DNA of 64,000 nucleotides from Diplosphaera chodatii (GCA_032358165.1 JAALGY010000015.1:2046001-2110000); one strand, 5' to 3'. Shown: positions 34,092-44,714, numbered from the stretch's first letter. Numbers and translations: made by a program. The notes: generated from the sequence alone by a model not told the origin.

Positions 34092-35933
34092 ATGGGGCGC
34101 CGGGGGGGACGCGGCGGGGGCAGGGGTGGCGAGGGCGGCGGCGGGTTCGAAGATCAATATGGCGAGGCGATGCGCTCGCAGGACAGAGACAGCCACCATG
34201 GCGGCACGGGAAGGGGCGGCACCGGCTTCAGCGGCGGTGGAGAGGCCGGCGGCAGCAGGGGGGCCGATCTGAAGGGTGCGTGAAGCTACAGATGCTGCGG
34301 TTCCAGCAGCAAGCGGCAAAGTCAGCACGCGTGCTTCAGCATATTGCAGCAGCCACAGGGCTTGATATGCAAGCCGCCCCCTTCTTCGTCCGCAGTTGCT
34401 TCGCATGTGCCCGCGTTCCTGAAGGCACATGCGCACCTGCTGCACGGCAAGGCGCGCAAGGAGTCTGAGCCAGTCGTTGATCAGGGGCCTGACGACGACA
34501 GCGACTTCGAGCGGGACGATGGGGTGCGGCTGCCACTGTCATGGCTCTATATGCAACACAGGCCAGAGCTGTAGAGCCCTGCTCAGCGTCAGCGGCAACA
34601 TCTGTGGGTGCATCTGCGTCCTAGATGTAAGCCTGCTGCGCAAGCGCCACTGTTCCTCTCCTGTGGCAGGGTGCGCTGGCGAGGGCGATTGCCGAGAACC
34701 CTGCGTTGGCAGCTCAGGACAGCGCCCTGCAGCGACGAGCCGACAAGGTGCACTGCTCTTGTTGCCTCTCGTCCGCACCTTTGAAAGCAGAGGACATGTG
34801 GACTCGGCACAATCGCGAGTGCCATCTGCCTCCAGCACCCCACGTTATGACCCTAGCAGCTGCGCGTGCACAACAGGCTCAAGCGGAGGAAGAGAAGGGG
34901 GCAGGCAATCGTGCCTTTGGCGCCAGGGAGTATGACAAGGCAATCGGTCACTTCACGCTCTGCATACGACTGGATCCAGAGTGAGTCCACTACAGGCATG
35001 GCACGAGTACGTACTGCGAGCAGAACTATTGCTACCGCCGTGATGCTTAGACGCCTTGGGCTTGCACATGCGCAATGGCGTCTAGCAATGCATGTCGTGC
35101 TGCTCTTCCACTGCATCTTCGTCACCGTGCCCCTCAGGAACGAGGTGTACTACAGCAACCGTTCGGCGGCGCTGCTGGCGCTGCAGCGGGACCGCGATGC
35201 GCTCGCGGACGGCAGGACGTGCGTTGAGCTGCGGCCGGGCTGGGCCAAGGGCTTTGCGCGAGTCGGCGCTGCCCTCTCGGCCCTGGAGCGGTTTACAGAG
35301 GTGCTGCTGCCTGCCCACCGCTGACAATGCTGGGCTACTAGCGCGCTCACGTTCATCCGGGCCGTCATTGCTGATGAGCACACCAGAGGGCCTGAATTCC
35401 CATCTCAAGCGAGGCACAAGCTCGAACAGATATCGCTCTCTGTACGTTGCCTCACGTGTGTCCAGGCAAAGGAGGCATACCGCAACGCACTGGACCTGGA
35501 GCCAGAAGATGCACAGCTGCAGGCAAGGGCAGATGTCTTTGTAGGAATTGCATAAAACCAATTCTCAGCTGTAATGTGCATTTCGTTCGTTACTTTGCGT
35601 ATGGTACTCTGCAAACATACCCTATGACCCTGTGTGCAACAGGATCTGGCGCACAGGGCAGAGATCGCAGAGCGGAAGGCAGTGGACAACAGGAAGCACA
35701 AGTTCAGCGCTGCACCGGCTGGTGCACCGTCTGCTACGAAGCGAGCTCGCAGCAACATGGCGCACAGCAGCAGCGGGGCTGGCAACGGCAGCGGCAGTGG
35801 GCAGGGCGGGGCCAGCGAAGGCGGCGGACAAGGCAGCGGTGCTGATGACAGCAAACCGGAGGAAGCACACCGAAGACATGGCAAGGCTGGCAAGGGGACG
35901 CTGCTGTCATTTGGCGAAGACGAAGACGAGTAG
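34092..35933 (+). CDS. KIAA1143/DUF4604-like protein with TPR insert
   Basis: Seven exons join in frame to about 334 aa: 34092-34275, 34396-34523, 34670-34747, 34877-34980, 35138-35300, 35466-35522, 35643-35933. The first exon is a Gly/Arg-rich (RGG-like) leader. Exon 2 reads VPAFLKAHAHLLHGK then PDDDSDFERDDG, and exon 3 ALARAIAENPALAA, resembling the N-terminal half of KIAA1143 proteins. Exons 4-6 are TPR repeats (GAGNRAFGAREYDKAIGHF, VYYSNRSAALLALQRDRD, AKEAYRNALDLEPED). The last exon is Ser/Gly-rich and ends KGTLLSFGEDEDE, like the KIAA1143 C-terminus (LLSF plus acidic tail). So a TPR module appears to sit inside a small nuclear-type protein. Exon 6 either ends at a GC donor (AG|GCAAGG) or runs five codons further to a GTAGGA donor; both keep frame. 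Molecular function unknown. Confidence 0.75.
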
Positions 35934-36030
35934 TGATGAGACGATGGCCGAAAGACCACGTTGTTGCACAGTGTACAACCAGCCAATCGAGGCGAACGTG
36001 CATGCCTTTCAGGCACTGTTGGATAGTTCA

Positions 36031-36063
36031 GTCAATCCGCTGTCAATCCGCTGTCAATCCGCA
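36031..36063 (+). repeat. Three tandem copies of GTCAATCCGCT
   Basis: An 11-bp unit repeated three times (last base differs in the third). In the spacer after the TPR protein; no function inferred. Confidence 0.9.
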
Positions 36064-36171
36064 TGGTCCAGCATAGTAGGGTTTTGCCAGCTGTAGCACA
36101 GCACAAAGTGCACGACACGTTACGCTGGAGAGGCCAAGCTACTGCGATACCAGTCCTCACAGCCGACAACT

Positions 36172-36900
36172 GTGTCGATGCTGCATCCGCAGGCTGACCA
36201 ACCCGCTGGACACGGTGACAGATATGTCGCACCGCAGGTGCCACAATTACGCAGGAGTGTGCGGCAATGCAATCCGAGCAGGAGGATCACAGCGACGTCA
36301 CAGCGGACACCACACGTTGAAGGACAAGAAGAGCCGATGCGGAAACGCATGCGACGGGCGGCGACAGGACTGCTGGAAGACTGCTCACCGACACCGGAAC
36401 GGCAGCACAGCGGGGTGCTCAGGCCAGCAATCCAGCCGCAGGCTAGTACCCATGCACCTCCTCCACCTGATGCTCAGACTCATCCTATGCTTGAACCTCC
36501 TGGTGGACCGTCACTGCACCTCAACATGCGATCTAAACGCCTCAGATTACCCCTCCCGACTATGCAAGACGCCGCCTCTGCCCCAGTACATGACACGCAG
36601 GACGCCTGCCATCAGCAACCTCCCTCGCCACGCGCTGGGAGACGCCGCAGCCAGCCAAAGCGCCGGCATAGCCCGCAAGCCGCGCCGGTGTCGCAGGTCG
36701 CACAGCATGCTGGTCGACCGCTGACATCACGACGCAGAGCTAAGTCACATCTCTCGCCATTGCCGACGCCTCAGTCTCAGGAGCAGCACGTTGTCTCTCG
36801 CATGGGTGCCCCAGTGTCACCTTTGCAAGATGATGGGTTGCCGTTTGACCGAGGTAAAGGCTCAGCAACGCCGGGGCGCAAGCGCCGGGCTACACAATAG
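36172..36900 (+). CDS. Hypothetical basic Pro/Ser/Arg-rich protein
   Basis: An uninterrupted 242-codon ORF, one of the longer unexplained frames in the window. It is rich in Arg, Pro, Ser and Gln with basic clusters (LRRSVRQCNPSRRIT, MRKRMRRAATG, RAGRRRSQPKRRH, PGRKRRATQ at the end) like a nuclear, chromatin-associated disordered protein. No domain recognised. A start before GTG/ATG near 36172 is plausible (MLHPQADQP). It could also be a 5' exon of a spliced gene. Real coding status is uncertain because GC-rich DNA gives long chance ORFs here. Confidence 0.35.
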   Translation: MSMLHPQADQPAGHGDRYVAPQVPQLRRSVRQCNPSRRITATSQRTPHVEGQEEPMRKRMRRAATGLLEDCSPTPERQHSGVLRPAIQPQASTHAPPPPDAQTHPMLEPPGGPSLHLNMRSKRLRLPLPTMQDAASAPVHDTQDACHQQPPSPRAGRRRSQPKRRHSPQAAPVSQVAQHAGRPLTSRRRAKSHLSPLPTPQSQEQHVVSRMGAPVSPLQDDGLPFDRGKGSATPGRKRRATQ

Positions 36901-37226
36901 TGTGGCCTAGCCTACAGTCTCAACTTCATTTGGCAGGATACCACCCTGCTCAGGGATGGGGTCCACATCTTCTGGCTCCATGCACATGCATGCATGCATG
37001 CAGCAAGGAATCAGTGATTGTGGTAGTCCCCCATCGCTTCAGTACACGCGGGTCTAAAGTCCTCCCTTTGGGAGGCGCCTTGCGTCGCACTTTCAACTTT
37101 CAAGGCGCCTCATGTCGCCGTGTCAAGTCGGTGTATCGTGCAAGGCAATCGTTGCAGCTGAGTATTTGAGCAGGGTGACACCCCGACGGCTATTCTCGCA
37201 GACAGCATCCAGTTGACACCTGCACC

Positions 37227-38412
37227 ATGCATGTCGCAGGTTCATCCACATGTACCGCTGCAAACGGCCAGCACGTCGACCTGCTTCGTTCTCGCATCAG
37301 TAGCGCTGCACCTCTTGCACCACAGCGTCAGCCCATCGCGCTCAGGCAGCAGCTACTAGATCATGCACATCAGTTGCGTCGCCGCACTGGCCCATGTGCG
37401 GCAACGGAAAGCTCAGGGCAGGGCCCTCAGGACTTGTACCCCAACATCAACTTACAGCATCAGGCAGCCAATGGCGACTACAACGGACCGCAGCTGGTTC
37501 CATTAGATGCGGAGTCAGCCATGGGCCTTGGCGGCACCAGCGAGAATATCTTTGGCGAGCTGGTAAGCGGCGCACACACTAGCAGGCGACATGTTTACAT
37601 ACAAACATTTGCCGGAAGGTGGTCCTCGCTCTCGACGCGTGCTGAACTGGCCTCAGTGCATCCGGCAGGCAGTGCTGCTGGTGGGCTTCAGTCAGGCGCA
37701 CGTGGACATCTTCCGCGCCATGATGAACGACATGGAGGTAGGCAACATACATGCTGCAAGTGAGGCCCACTCGACAGCAGCTCTCAACCAACGATGACAT
37801 CGTTATGTGCTGCACATCAACCCTTGCAGGCAGATTTTGTGCCGGTCATATCGGCGAACACAGCCATGTTGGATGGTACACTTCAGGCGGCAGTGTCGTC
37901 AGCTCCGCCACCCTATCAGCAGGTGCTCCTGACACGAGGCTGTCGTTCTCCGCGAACCTGCCCGTGGCCAACAAATGTCTGCACGAAATATTCAAAAATC
38001 CACTGCTGCTCATCCACGACAGCTCTGACCCTTCTCACCATTGCCGTCGTGTGGCTGCAGCTCCCGGTGGATACACGGCATGCCATTGTGATGTCGGGGA
38101 TGTCAACTGCCGAAGTCATGGAGGTCATTGGCGCCTACAGCGAATCAGGCAAGTCAACAGCCGTTCCTAGGGACAATTATGCTGCTGCCGTTCGCAGGGG
38201 CAATCTTGTTGCTTGCAAGTGCCACATTTAAGTATAGTGCGCAGCATGAGAGTATGCCTGTATGCACAGAGTCACTGCCGGAGACATTGTTTGGAGCTGC
38301 GGTGCCAAACAACTATGGGAGCAACCTCCGGACATTGCTGGCGGAGATGTATGATGACAAGGACTACAAGACTACACAGGACACGTTGGAGGGGCTCTAT
38401 CAGCAGCAGTGA
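37227..38412 (+). CDS. DUF3783-family protein, probably plastid targeted
   Basis: Proposed exons 37227-37562, 37669-37737, 37830-37922, 38061-38148, 38270-38412 join in frame to about 242 aa. The first 70 residues (MHVAGSSTCTAANG, then SRISSAAPLAP) look like a transit peptide. The conserved core is AVLLVGFSQAHVDIFRAMM, ADFVPVISANTAMLDGTL and RHAIVMSGMSTAEVMEVIG, followed by LPETLFGAAVPNNYG and LLAEMYDDKDY. Bacterial and plant DUF3783 proteins share the IVMSGM-type strand and the LP.T.F...VP motif; the function is unknown. Intron 4 needs a GC donor with the ideal AG|GCAAGT sequence. The start of exon 2 may be 37657 instead. Confidence 0.68.
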
Positions 38413-39132
38413 TGCAGGAATTAAGTCCTACCCGGGAAACGCTGACTGTATGCATCTCCCACAATCTGGGTTAGTGCGCTCATCTGCGATTGTATATGTA
38501 TGTACGTGCGTCGCCTCCGACATTGTCCTCACCGAGGCAGAAGCAACCGCAGTGCTTTGTGTCGAAACGGGGTGTCGAAACGGGCTGGCTTCTGTAAGTG
38601 GGAACATGTGACACATGCCAACACATGCACCTGGGTACGTAGGTTATGCAAGTGCAGCAACCCCTGTAGCGTTCCGAGTCAGCAATCCGCACGATCACAC
38701 CAGATGTGGTCCGCAGGGGCATAGTTTCGCACCACATCCACTGCGCACCTGACACTAGATTGAGGTGTGACACTTTTGCTGCACATCTGCTGGCCCGACG
38801 CCCTGGGGTCGCTGGCTCTGAGAGCACCCGGGCCTGCACAGTCAGCACAGCCACAGGGCACCACAGTGCGGTGCAGGCGAACCTGTTGCAGGGTGTCAAG
38901 GATGTCGTTGGGTACACAGCCGCTATACAGCGCAGTGCTGTGGAGGCATCAGCCTTGCAGGAGTGAGATGTGAAAGAGCTGGCGTACGCATGTGATAGGC
39001 AACTACACGCTGCCGGCGCCGGCTGACTCTGCTTTGTAAGTGCTGGAGGTCCACCTGAGTCAGACATCATGTCGGCCTCCTGTTGCGATTGATCGTCAAC
39101 GGCTTTTGGCCTCTTGAGGTGTCGAATCAAAG
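38413..39132. other. Intergenic, 720 bp, upstream of SnRK1
   Basis: No gene supported. A 216-codon minus-strand frame crosses it but is Cys/Ser-rich without domains and has no intron signals. It should contain the SnRK1 promoter. Confidence 0.4.
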
Positions 39133-40608
39133 ATGCAAGATGTCAATCAGACGGCAGAGTTCTTCCTGTCCAACTACCGCCTCGGCAAGACGCTTGGCAT
39201 TGGCAGCTTTGGCAAGGTCAAGGTGGCGGAGCACATTCTCACTGGCCACAAGGTCGCCATTAAAATTCTCAACAGACGGAAGATCAAGCAGATGGATATG
39301 GAGGAGAAAGTGCGGCGCGAGATCAAAATTTTGCGGCTGTTCATGCACCCGCACATCATCCGGCTGTACGAGGTTATCGAGACGCCACAGGACATCTATG
39401 TCGTAATGGAGTTCGTGAAGGCAGGCGAGCTGTTTGACTACATTGTGGAGAAGGGTCGGCTGCTGGAGGACGAGGCCCGCCACTTCTTCCAGCAGATCGT
39501 TTCCGGCGTCGAGTACTGCCACCGCAACATGGTGGTGCACCGAGACCTGAAGCCGGAGAACCTGCTCCTGGACACCAACAGCAATGTGAAAATCGCAGAT
39601 TTTGGACTCAGCAATGTCATGCGTGATGGCCACTTTCTGAAGACCAGCTGCGGGTCGCCCAACTATGCTGCACCCGAGGTCATCTCTGGCAAGCTGTACG
39701 CGGGACCAGAGGTGGATGTGTGGAGCTGTGGCGTCATCTTGTATGCACTGCTGTGCGGCAGCCTGCCCTTTGATGACGAAAACATCCCCAATCTGTTCAA
39801 AAAGATCAAGGGCGGCATCTACAATCTGCCGAGCCACCTGTCGCCGGGCGCACGAGATCTCATACCCCGGATGCTGCTGGTTGACCCGCTGAAGCGCATC
39901 ACTATTCCCGAGATCAGGCAGCACCCCTGGTTCACTGTGCACCTGCCACGCTACCTGGCGGTCATGCAGGCGGACACCGTTGCCAGCTCCTCCACGATTG
40001 ACGAGGAGACCGTCTTGGAGGTGGAGCGGCTGGGCTTCCAGCGGGGGGCGCTGCTGGACGCGCTGCGGGGCCGGCACCAGAGCAAGGCAGCCGTCGCGTA
40101 CTACCTGCTGCTGGACAGCCGCCGCCGCAGCGCGGGCTCCGGCGCCTACCTGCGCGCCGAGCTGTCCTCCGCCTGCGAGGCGCTCATGCAGAACCCACTC
40201 GGGCTCTCCTCAGACAGCACAGCGATGCCGCAGCAGCGGCTTGTTGCTGAGCGGCGGTGGCGGTTGGGTGTGCAGTCACGGGGGCACCCCTCAGCCATAG
40301 TTGCTGAGCTGCTGCGCGCGCTGCGGGCATCCCAGGTCCTCTGGAAGAAGTCGGCGCCCTACAACTTCAAGTGCCGGAAGGTCATCCAACTCCCAGGCAA
40401 GCCCCAGCCGATGGAGGATGCGTCACCAGAGGCGGCGGATGGGCTGATGTCGGACGATGCGACATCGCGGGAGCGTGTGCTGAAGTTTGAGGTGCAGATG
40501 TACCGGCTGCGTGATGGCGAGTATGTCGTCGACTTCCAGAGGCTACAGGGCGAGCTGTTCCTGTTCATGGACCTGTGCAGCCGCATGTTTTCGACGCTGC
40601 GGCTCTGA
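39133..40608 (+). CDS. SnRK1: SnRK1 alpha (SNF1/AMPK-type) Ser/Thr protein kinase, intronless
   Basis: 491 aa in one exon. SnRK1 is the catalytic subunit of the plant AMPK-type energy sensor, active in cytosol and nucleus. Kinase domain about residues 15-270: GIGSFGKVKVAEH G-loop, VAIKILNRRKIK, YCHRNMVVHRDLKPENLLL, DFGLSNVMRDGHFLKTSCG with the T-loop Thr, and SPNYAAPEVISGKLYAGPE. HPWFTVHLPRYL ends the lobe. A UBA-like helix region (EVERLGFQRGALLDALRG) follows, then the C-terminal KA1 domain (SAPYNFKCRK and VLKFEVQMYRLRDGEYVVDF, ending FMDLCSRMFSTLRL) that binds the beta and gamma subunits. Complete, normal length. It is the only long gene here without introns. Confidence 0.97.
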   Translation: MQDVNQTAEFFLSNYRLGKTLGIGSFGKVKVAEHILTGHKVAIKILNRRKIKQMDMEEKVRREIKILRLFMHPHIIRLYEVIETPQDIYVVMEFVKAGELFDYIVEKGRLLEDEARHFFQQIVSGVEYCHRNMVVHRDLKPENLLLDTNSNVKIADFGLSNVMRDGHFLKTSCGSPNYAAPEVISGKLYAGPEVDVWSCGVILYALLCGSLPFDDENIPNLFKKIKGGIYNLPSHLSPGARDLIPRMLLVDPLKRITIPEIRQHPWFTVHLPRYLAVMQADTVASSSTIDEETVLEVERLGFQRGALLDALRGRHQSKAAVAYYLLLDSRRRSAGSGAYLRAELSSACEALMQNPLGLSSDSTAMPQQRLVAERRWRLGVQSRGHPSAIVAELLRALRASQVLWKKSAPYNFKCRKVIQLPGKPQPMEDASPEAADGLMSDDATSRERVLKFEVQMYRLRDGEYVVDFQRLQGELFLFMDLCSRMFSTLRL

Positions 40609-40958
40609 TGGCATCATCAGGAGGCGAATGATAAAGCAGCGGCCCACCGAGTGAAGTGTGCTTGCACTTTGGTGCTTGTGGAAGAAGGGTCTCCACGGTT
40701 TTGAAAGCATAACCAGACGCGCTGTATGAAGTGACCTGTGCGAGCGGTTGCCACCTCTGACACACATCTGCTGTCCAGCGCAATGCGAGTTTCATCAGTG
40801 TATTGACCCTTTGAGCGGCTAGCTGTGCGGGCTTTGTTACCAGGTGGCGTGCAATCCTGAGGTGATGGTGCGACCTAGGTTGACAATCCGATGCATGTGT
40901 TTGCGTTTTGGAAAGTGGTCCTTGCAGTTACACTGTGGTTCCAAATGCTAGACCGAGG
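40609..40958. other. Convergent 3' interval, SnRK1 / IQUB
   Basis: 350 bp between two stop codons. A minus-strand TGTAA (TTACA at 40928-40932) lies 27 bp past the IQUB stop and is a good poly(A) signal for it. Nothing else recognised. Confidence 0.5.
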
Positions 40959-42534
40959 TTATGGCTTTGAGCTACGGACAGCGTCTTGGAGCGTGTCCAA
41001 TATTCGACGGTGCAGATGCTGCAGCGACTTCTGGCTTCTCCCCCTACAACACACGTAGTCATGCCATTGCTTCAGCATGCTGTGCTATCGGTGGCAAGAT
41101 CCATGTGCACACGACTGCAGCAGCAGCAGCAGCAGCAGCGCAGGAAGCACATATGCCTGCAATATGAATGCACCTGTTCAGCAGGTCTACTTCCCGGTTG
41201 ACAAGCTCCAGAGCGCCCACATGGCAAGCGCACGCCTGCAGCACTGTGCGGGCTTGAAGCAGCGCTGCTACACGCTCGTCTGTGCTGAGCCTGTTGCTCA
41301 AGTGCGCGTGCATGCTGGCTAGCTCCTGCGCCCTACAGCTACAACATTGCTGTTGGTCCGATCACATAAAGATGTTTGCAGTTGTTTCTCTCCAGTGTCA
41401 AACATTACGAGGCTATCCTGAGCACTGCATAACAGAGCATCCACCACGTGGTGACAGTCAGTCCACAAATCATCGACGTGTCGTGCGTCCCCACCTGGCC
41501 ACTGATGGCGTGATCACGGAGACTCTGCCGCCACCACGAACTGCCCATTGCTCTGGCGCTGTTGCCTGCTGCACGATGTGCGAGGCACGCTCGGCCCTAC
41601 TGGCCTTCACAATGGCCGCATGTCTCAAGCCAATCGTCTGTAGGTACTTTACCTCCTGCAGTCACATTGTACGTACACGTGGAACAGCACCAAGACATGT
41701 GTCTAGATCACACAGCTTTCGCAGCAGCCGACTCGTAGCACCTTTCTGCAAAGCTCGAGTAGCTTCTCTTGCCGCTCGCGCTCGCTAAGACTAGCTGCCT
41801 TTACTGCAGCCGTCTCCTGCACGCCGGCAGCTTCGCAAGCTGTTGTGGACCAAATTTGCCTGCTGACGAGTGTTCAATTGTCAAGGCGCTGATTGTCTTT
41901 CGCATCAGCAGGTGTGTGTCACCTGCGCCATCCATTGCCGGACTTTCTCATGCAGCATGGCAAAGTCCGCAGCCGTCTTGGGGTGCAGCTGTCGCTGCAA
42001 ATCTCGATGCTTTACTTTCTCGGCTGCGGCAGCTTCAGCTTGCTGATGCTCCTGGTGTGCGTATGAAAGCTGCTTCTGCAGCCCGTGGACGCCTTCAGTG
42101 ATGTGCTTACGCACCAAACACCCGCGGGTCTGAGCCTGGATGAGCGTGACGGCATGAGCTGCTGCAGAGGACTGGCTTGGTCTCACTGCATTTAACAACA
42201 CCTTCTATTCGTGATCTCAAAAGCACTGCGTTTTGCCATGCTACTGGCTGCGTGCTGGCGGCAGACCTTTTCACGAATGCTGCGCACCAGTCACTGACAG
42301 CATCCGGCCCACATACGAGGGAGCGCCAGGCGCTGGCGTCTGAGAATCAGCCTCTGCATTCGTCTGGACCGCGTCTGCCCTGGTGTAATGGGCCTGGCAA
42401 TCGGCGTCGACACCAGCAGGACTGGCGTATGCCTCTGCAGCCTCACCAGCCTGTGCTGCGGCGCTGAAGTACAGGCACCCTGTGTTCCTGTCCCGGAAAC
42501 CCTCTGAATAGTCTGCCTTCCGATCTTCAGCCAT
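40959..42534 (-). CDS. IQUB: IQUB-like protein, core region only (IQ motif, axonemal family)
   Basis: IQUB is a ciliary protein tied to radial spokes and calmodulin. Minus-strand exons 42534-42317, 42175-41923, 41816-41742, 41637-41495, 41332-41174, 41043-40959 join in frame to about 310 aa. Matches run in family order: YSEGFRDRNTGCLYFSAA, HYTRADAVQT, the IQ motif VTLIQAQTRGCLVRK, RQLHPKTAADFAMLHEKV, SLSERERQEKLLELC, TIGLRHAAIV, QQATAPEQWAVRGG, STDERVAALLQARTV and ELVNREVDLLNRGR. Human IQUB is about 790 aa; here the N-terminal ubiquitin-like domain and the C-terminal Cys-rich part are missing. Exon 2 needs an AAG acceptor, a weak spot. It may be a truncated gene or the upstream exons may be unrecognised. 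Confidence 0.7.
41117..41140 (+). repeat. (GCA)n microsatellite in an IQUB intron
   Basis: About eight GCA triplets in a row lie within the last IQUB intron. Likely polymorphic; no function inferred. Confidence 0.85.
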
Positions 42535-42742
42535 TCGCGCAGCGAAAGAAGAACGTTCTGGTACCGATGACTTATGTCAGCACGCCTGCAGAGTCCAAGT
42601 CAAGAAGTTGCAAATCCCACGGAAGACGTCAGTGCAGGTCTCAAATGCAGCAACAACGTTACTTGGATTATTTCTGTGTGCTATGGTGCCTTTCCGACCG
42701 GCCGTAGCCAAGCTGCACCTCTGTCGCGACGTTGTGTATTGA

Positions 42743-43051
42743 TGCGGTGGCTCCGAAAGTGAAGATGATGGCACGGGCCAAAGCCGGCCACCCAGCCACG
42801 ATCAGCCGTCGAAACACAGTGCTTTGGAGCCTCGCGCCGAGGACCTTCGTGCGACACTGGCTAGCCTGCTTGGCGTGGTGAAGGGGACACTATGCGGTTT
42901 TGCAGCGCTGCAGGATTCCTACGAGAGAGGAGTGCTCATCAGGCTCAAAGCCCAGCTCGCAGCTGCAGAGTCGCACCCTCGCACGCATTCTACACGTTCT
43001 CGCAACTCAACCACACACAGCTCAACTGCTGGCTGCACCGGAGCAGGATAA
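42743..43051 (+). CDS. Candidate exon of an unrecognised gene
   Basis: An open frame on the plus strand begins with an acidic/polar stretch (GGSESEDDGTG) and continues with a plausible helical segment (EDLRATLASLLGVVKG, AALQDSYERGVLIRLK) up to a TAA/TGA-type stop at 43051. It lies between divergent IQUB and PSMA2 starts, where a small gene could fit. No upstream exon with a start codon could be settled and I recognise no domain. Confidence 0.3.
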   Translation, partial: CGGSESEDDGTGQSRPPSHDQPSKHSALEPRAEDLRATLASLLGVVKGTLCGFAALQDSYERGVLIRLKAQLAAAESHPRTHSTRSRNSTTHSSTAGCTGAG

Positions 43052-43199
43052 ACAGTCATCGCTGCGTTGCTGGACTGCGACACTTTGCCGGCTTTGCATC
43101 CACCCGGGGCACCTTCGCCATCGGTGAAAAGCTACACCACTGGTACTTGACGCATTGAGTGCAGAGCGTGGTGGCTTACAAAGCGGTGCAGGGCCCATC

Positions 43200-44714
43200 A
43201 TGGGGGAGTCTCAGGTACCATCTGGAAGCGCCACTGTGCACTCACACCGCAATGTGCCAGCGCCTGACTGCACAGCATCATGGCATCAAGTGCATCTGTC
43301 TACATGATCTGCTTGATGGATTGTGCAGTACTCCTTCTCGCTTACGACCTTCAGCCCCAGCGGCAAGCTGGTGCAAATCGAGTATGCGCTGAATGCGGTG
43401 GAAGCTGGAGCCACCTCGCTGGGCATCAAGGCCACCAATGGCGTGGTCATAGCCACAGAACGCAAGGTCAGCAATTTTTTCCGTTTGCCTCACTGAGACA
43501 AATGGCTTTTGCGTCAGTCTGGGTACTTTTCGACCGTCAAGGTAGCGGCCCAATGCTGACAGCAGCACTTCACAGACTGAGGCATTTGACACCTGCAGGT
43601 GCCGTCGATCCTGGTGGATGAGAGTACCGTTCAAAAGATATCGCTGCTGACCCCAAATATCGGCGTGGTGTACAGCGGCATGGGGCCAGACTCCCGTGTG
43701 CTCATACGAAAGGTGGCCATGATCAGTGCTGTCAGCAGGGTAGCCCTAGCTGGCTGGCTCGCCACCTTCATAGCTGCAGGGGCTTTCTCACCTGGCAGCA
43801 ATTACACAGGTGCTGATTTGTCTATACTGGACTCTGGCTGCAGGCCCGAAAACAGGCGCAGGCATATTTCAGGCTATACCATGAGCACATACCTGTGGCG
43901 CAGCTAGTGCGAGAGGTGGCAGCAGTCATGCAGGAGTACACACGTAAGGCTGGCTGCAAACATGATCGAATCAATGTACAGCTCAACACGCATCTGCCAA
44001 CTGTTGTACTGGCCTGTCCCGTTCGGACCAGCAACACCATCAGAGTCTCATGCCTCATTGGGATGTGCGCCTGCATACATGCAGAGTCTGGCGGGGTGCG
44101 GCCATTCGGTGTGTCGCTGCTGCTTGCGGGGCGGGATGAAAACGGGCCACAGTTATACCAGATCGATCCCTCGGGGTCGTACTTTGCCTGGAAGGCGTCC
44201 GCGATTGGCAAGAACTACACCAATGCCAAAACGTTTCTAGAGAAGCGGTGAGTGCTGCGACGGCTCAGCAACATTTGCACGTGCGACGAACAGCAGTACA
44301 ACAACGATTGCCCATTGAGCCGTTGTCACTGGGAAGTGCAACAATAGCAGGGCGATGCAGTCGCTGCAGCAGTGGGCAGCGGTGGAAGGTGGCCACCTGC
44401 AGTCGAGGATAACGATCGATCCATGATCGCACAGGTATGCTGACGACATGGAGCTGGAGGACGCCATCCACACGGCCCTGCTGACGCTCAAGGAGGGCTT
44501 TGAGGGCCAGATTGCTGCTGACAACGTCGAGGTGCGCTGACTTGCATCAGCCAGCATCGCACGCATGGCGCTGTGGTGCTCTACGACGCCGCACGGCCAA
44601 GCGGCGCTGAGAGTGTGTGAGACATGTGTGCAGGTCGGCATCGTGGGCGAGGACAACAAGTTCAGGGTGCTGACGCCTGCAGAGGTGGCAGACTATCTGG
44701 AGGAGGTCGAGTGA
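43200..44714 (+). CDS. PSMA2: 20S proteasome subunit alpha type-2
   Basis: Seven exons, all GT-AG, join in frame to 235 aa: 43200-43214, 43329-43466, 43599-43712, 43844-43943, 44085-44247, 44435-44531, 44634-44714. The 15-base first exon encodes MGESQ, followed by [19 protein letters not shown], the alpha-subunit N-terminal signature that gates the 20S pore. Other marks: [65 protein letters not shown] and the C-terminal VADYLEEVE. Normal length; no odd residues. Part of the outer ring of the proteasome, and one of two proteasome subunit genes in the window (RPN2 is at the end). Confidence 0.96.

Noticed and set aside
36986..37001. ATGC-repeat run (ATGCATGCATGC) as a regulatory RY-type element
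   Set aside because: It is a short simple repeat 230 bp before the DUF3783 start; nothing beyond its text supports a function.
38480..39130. 216-codon minus-strand ORF between the DUF3783 gene and SnRK1
   Set aside because: No domain, odd Cys/Thr-rich composition, no splice context; chance frame in GC-rich DNA.
39127..40077. 316-codon minus-strand ORF opposite the SnRK1 kinase domain
   Set aside because: It is the mirror of a strongly conserved, GC3-biased coding exon, has no domain of its own, and is a known type of shadow.
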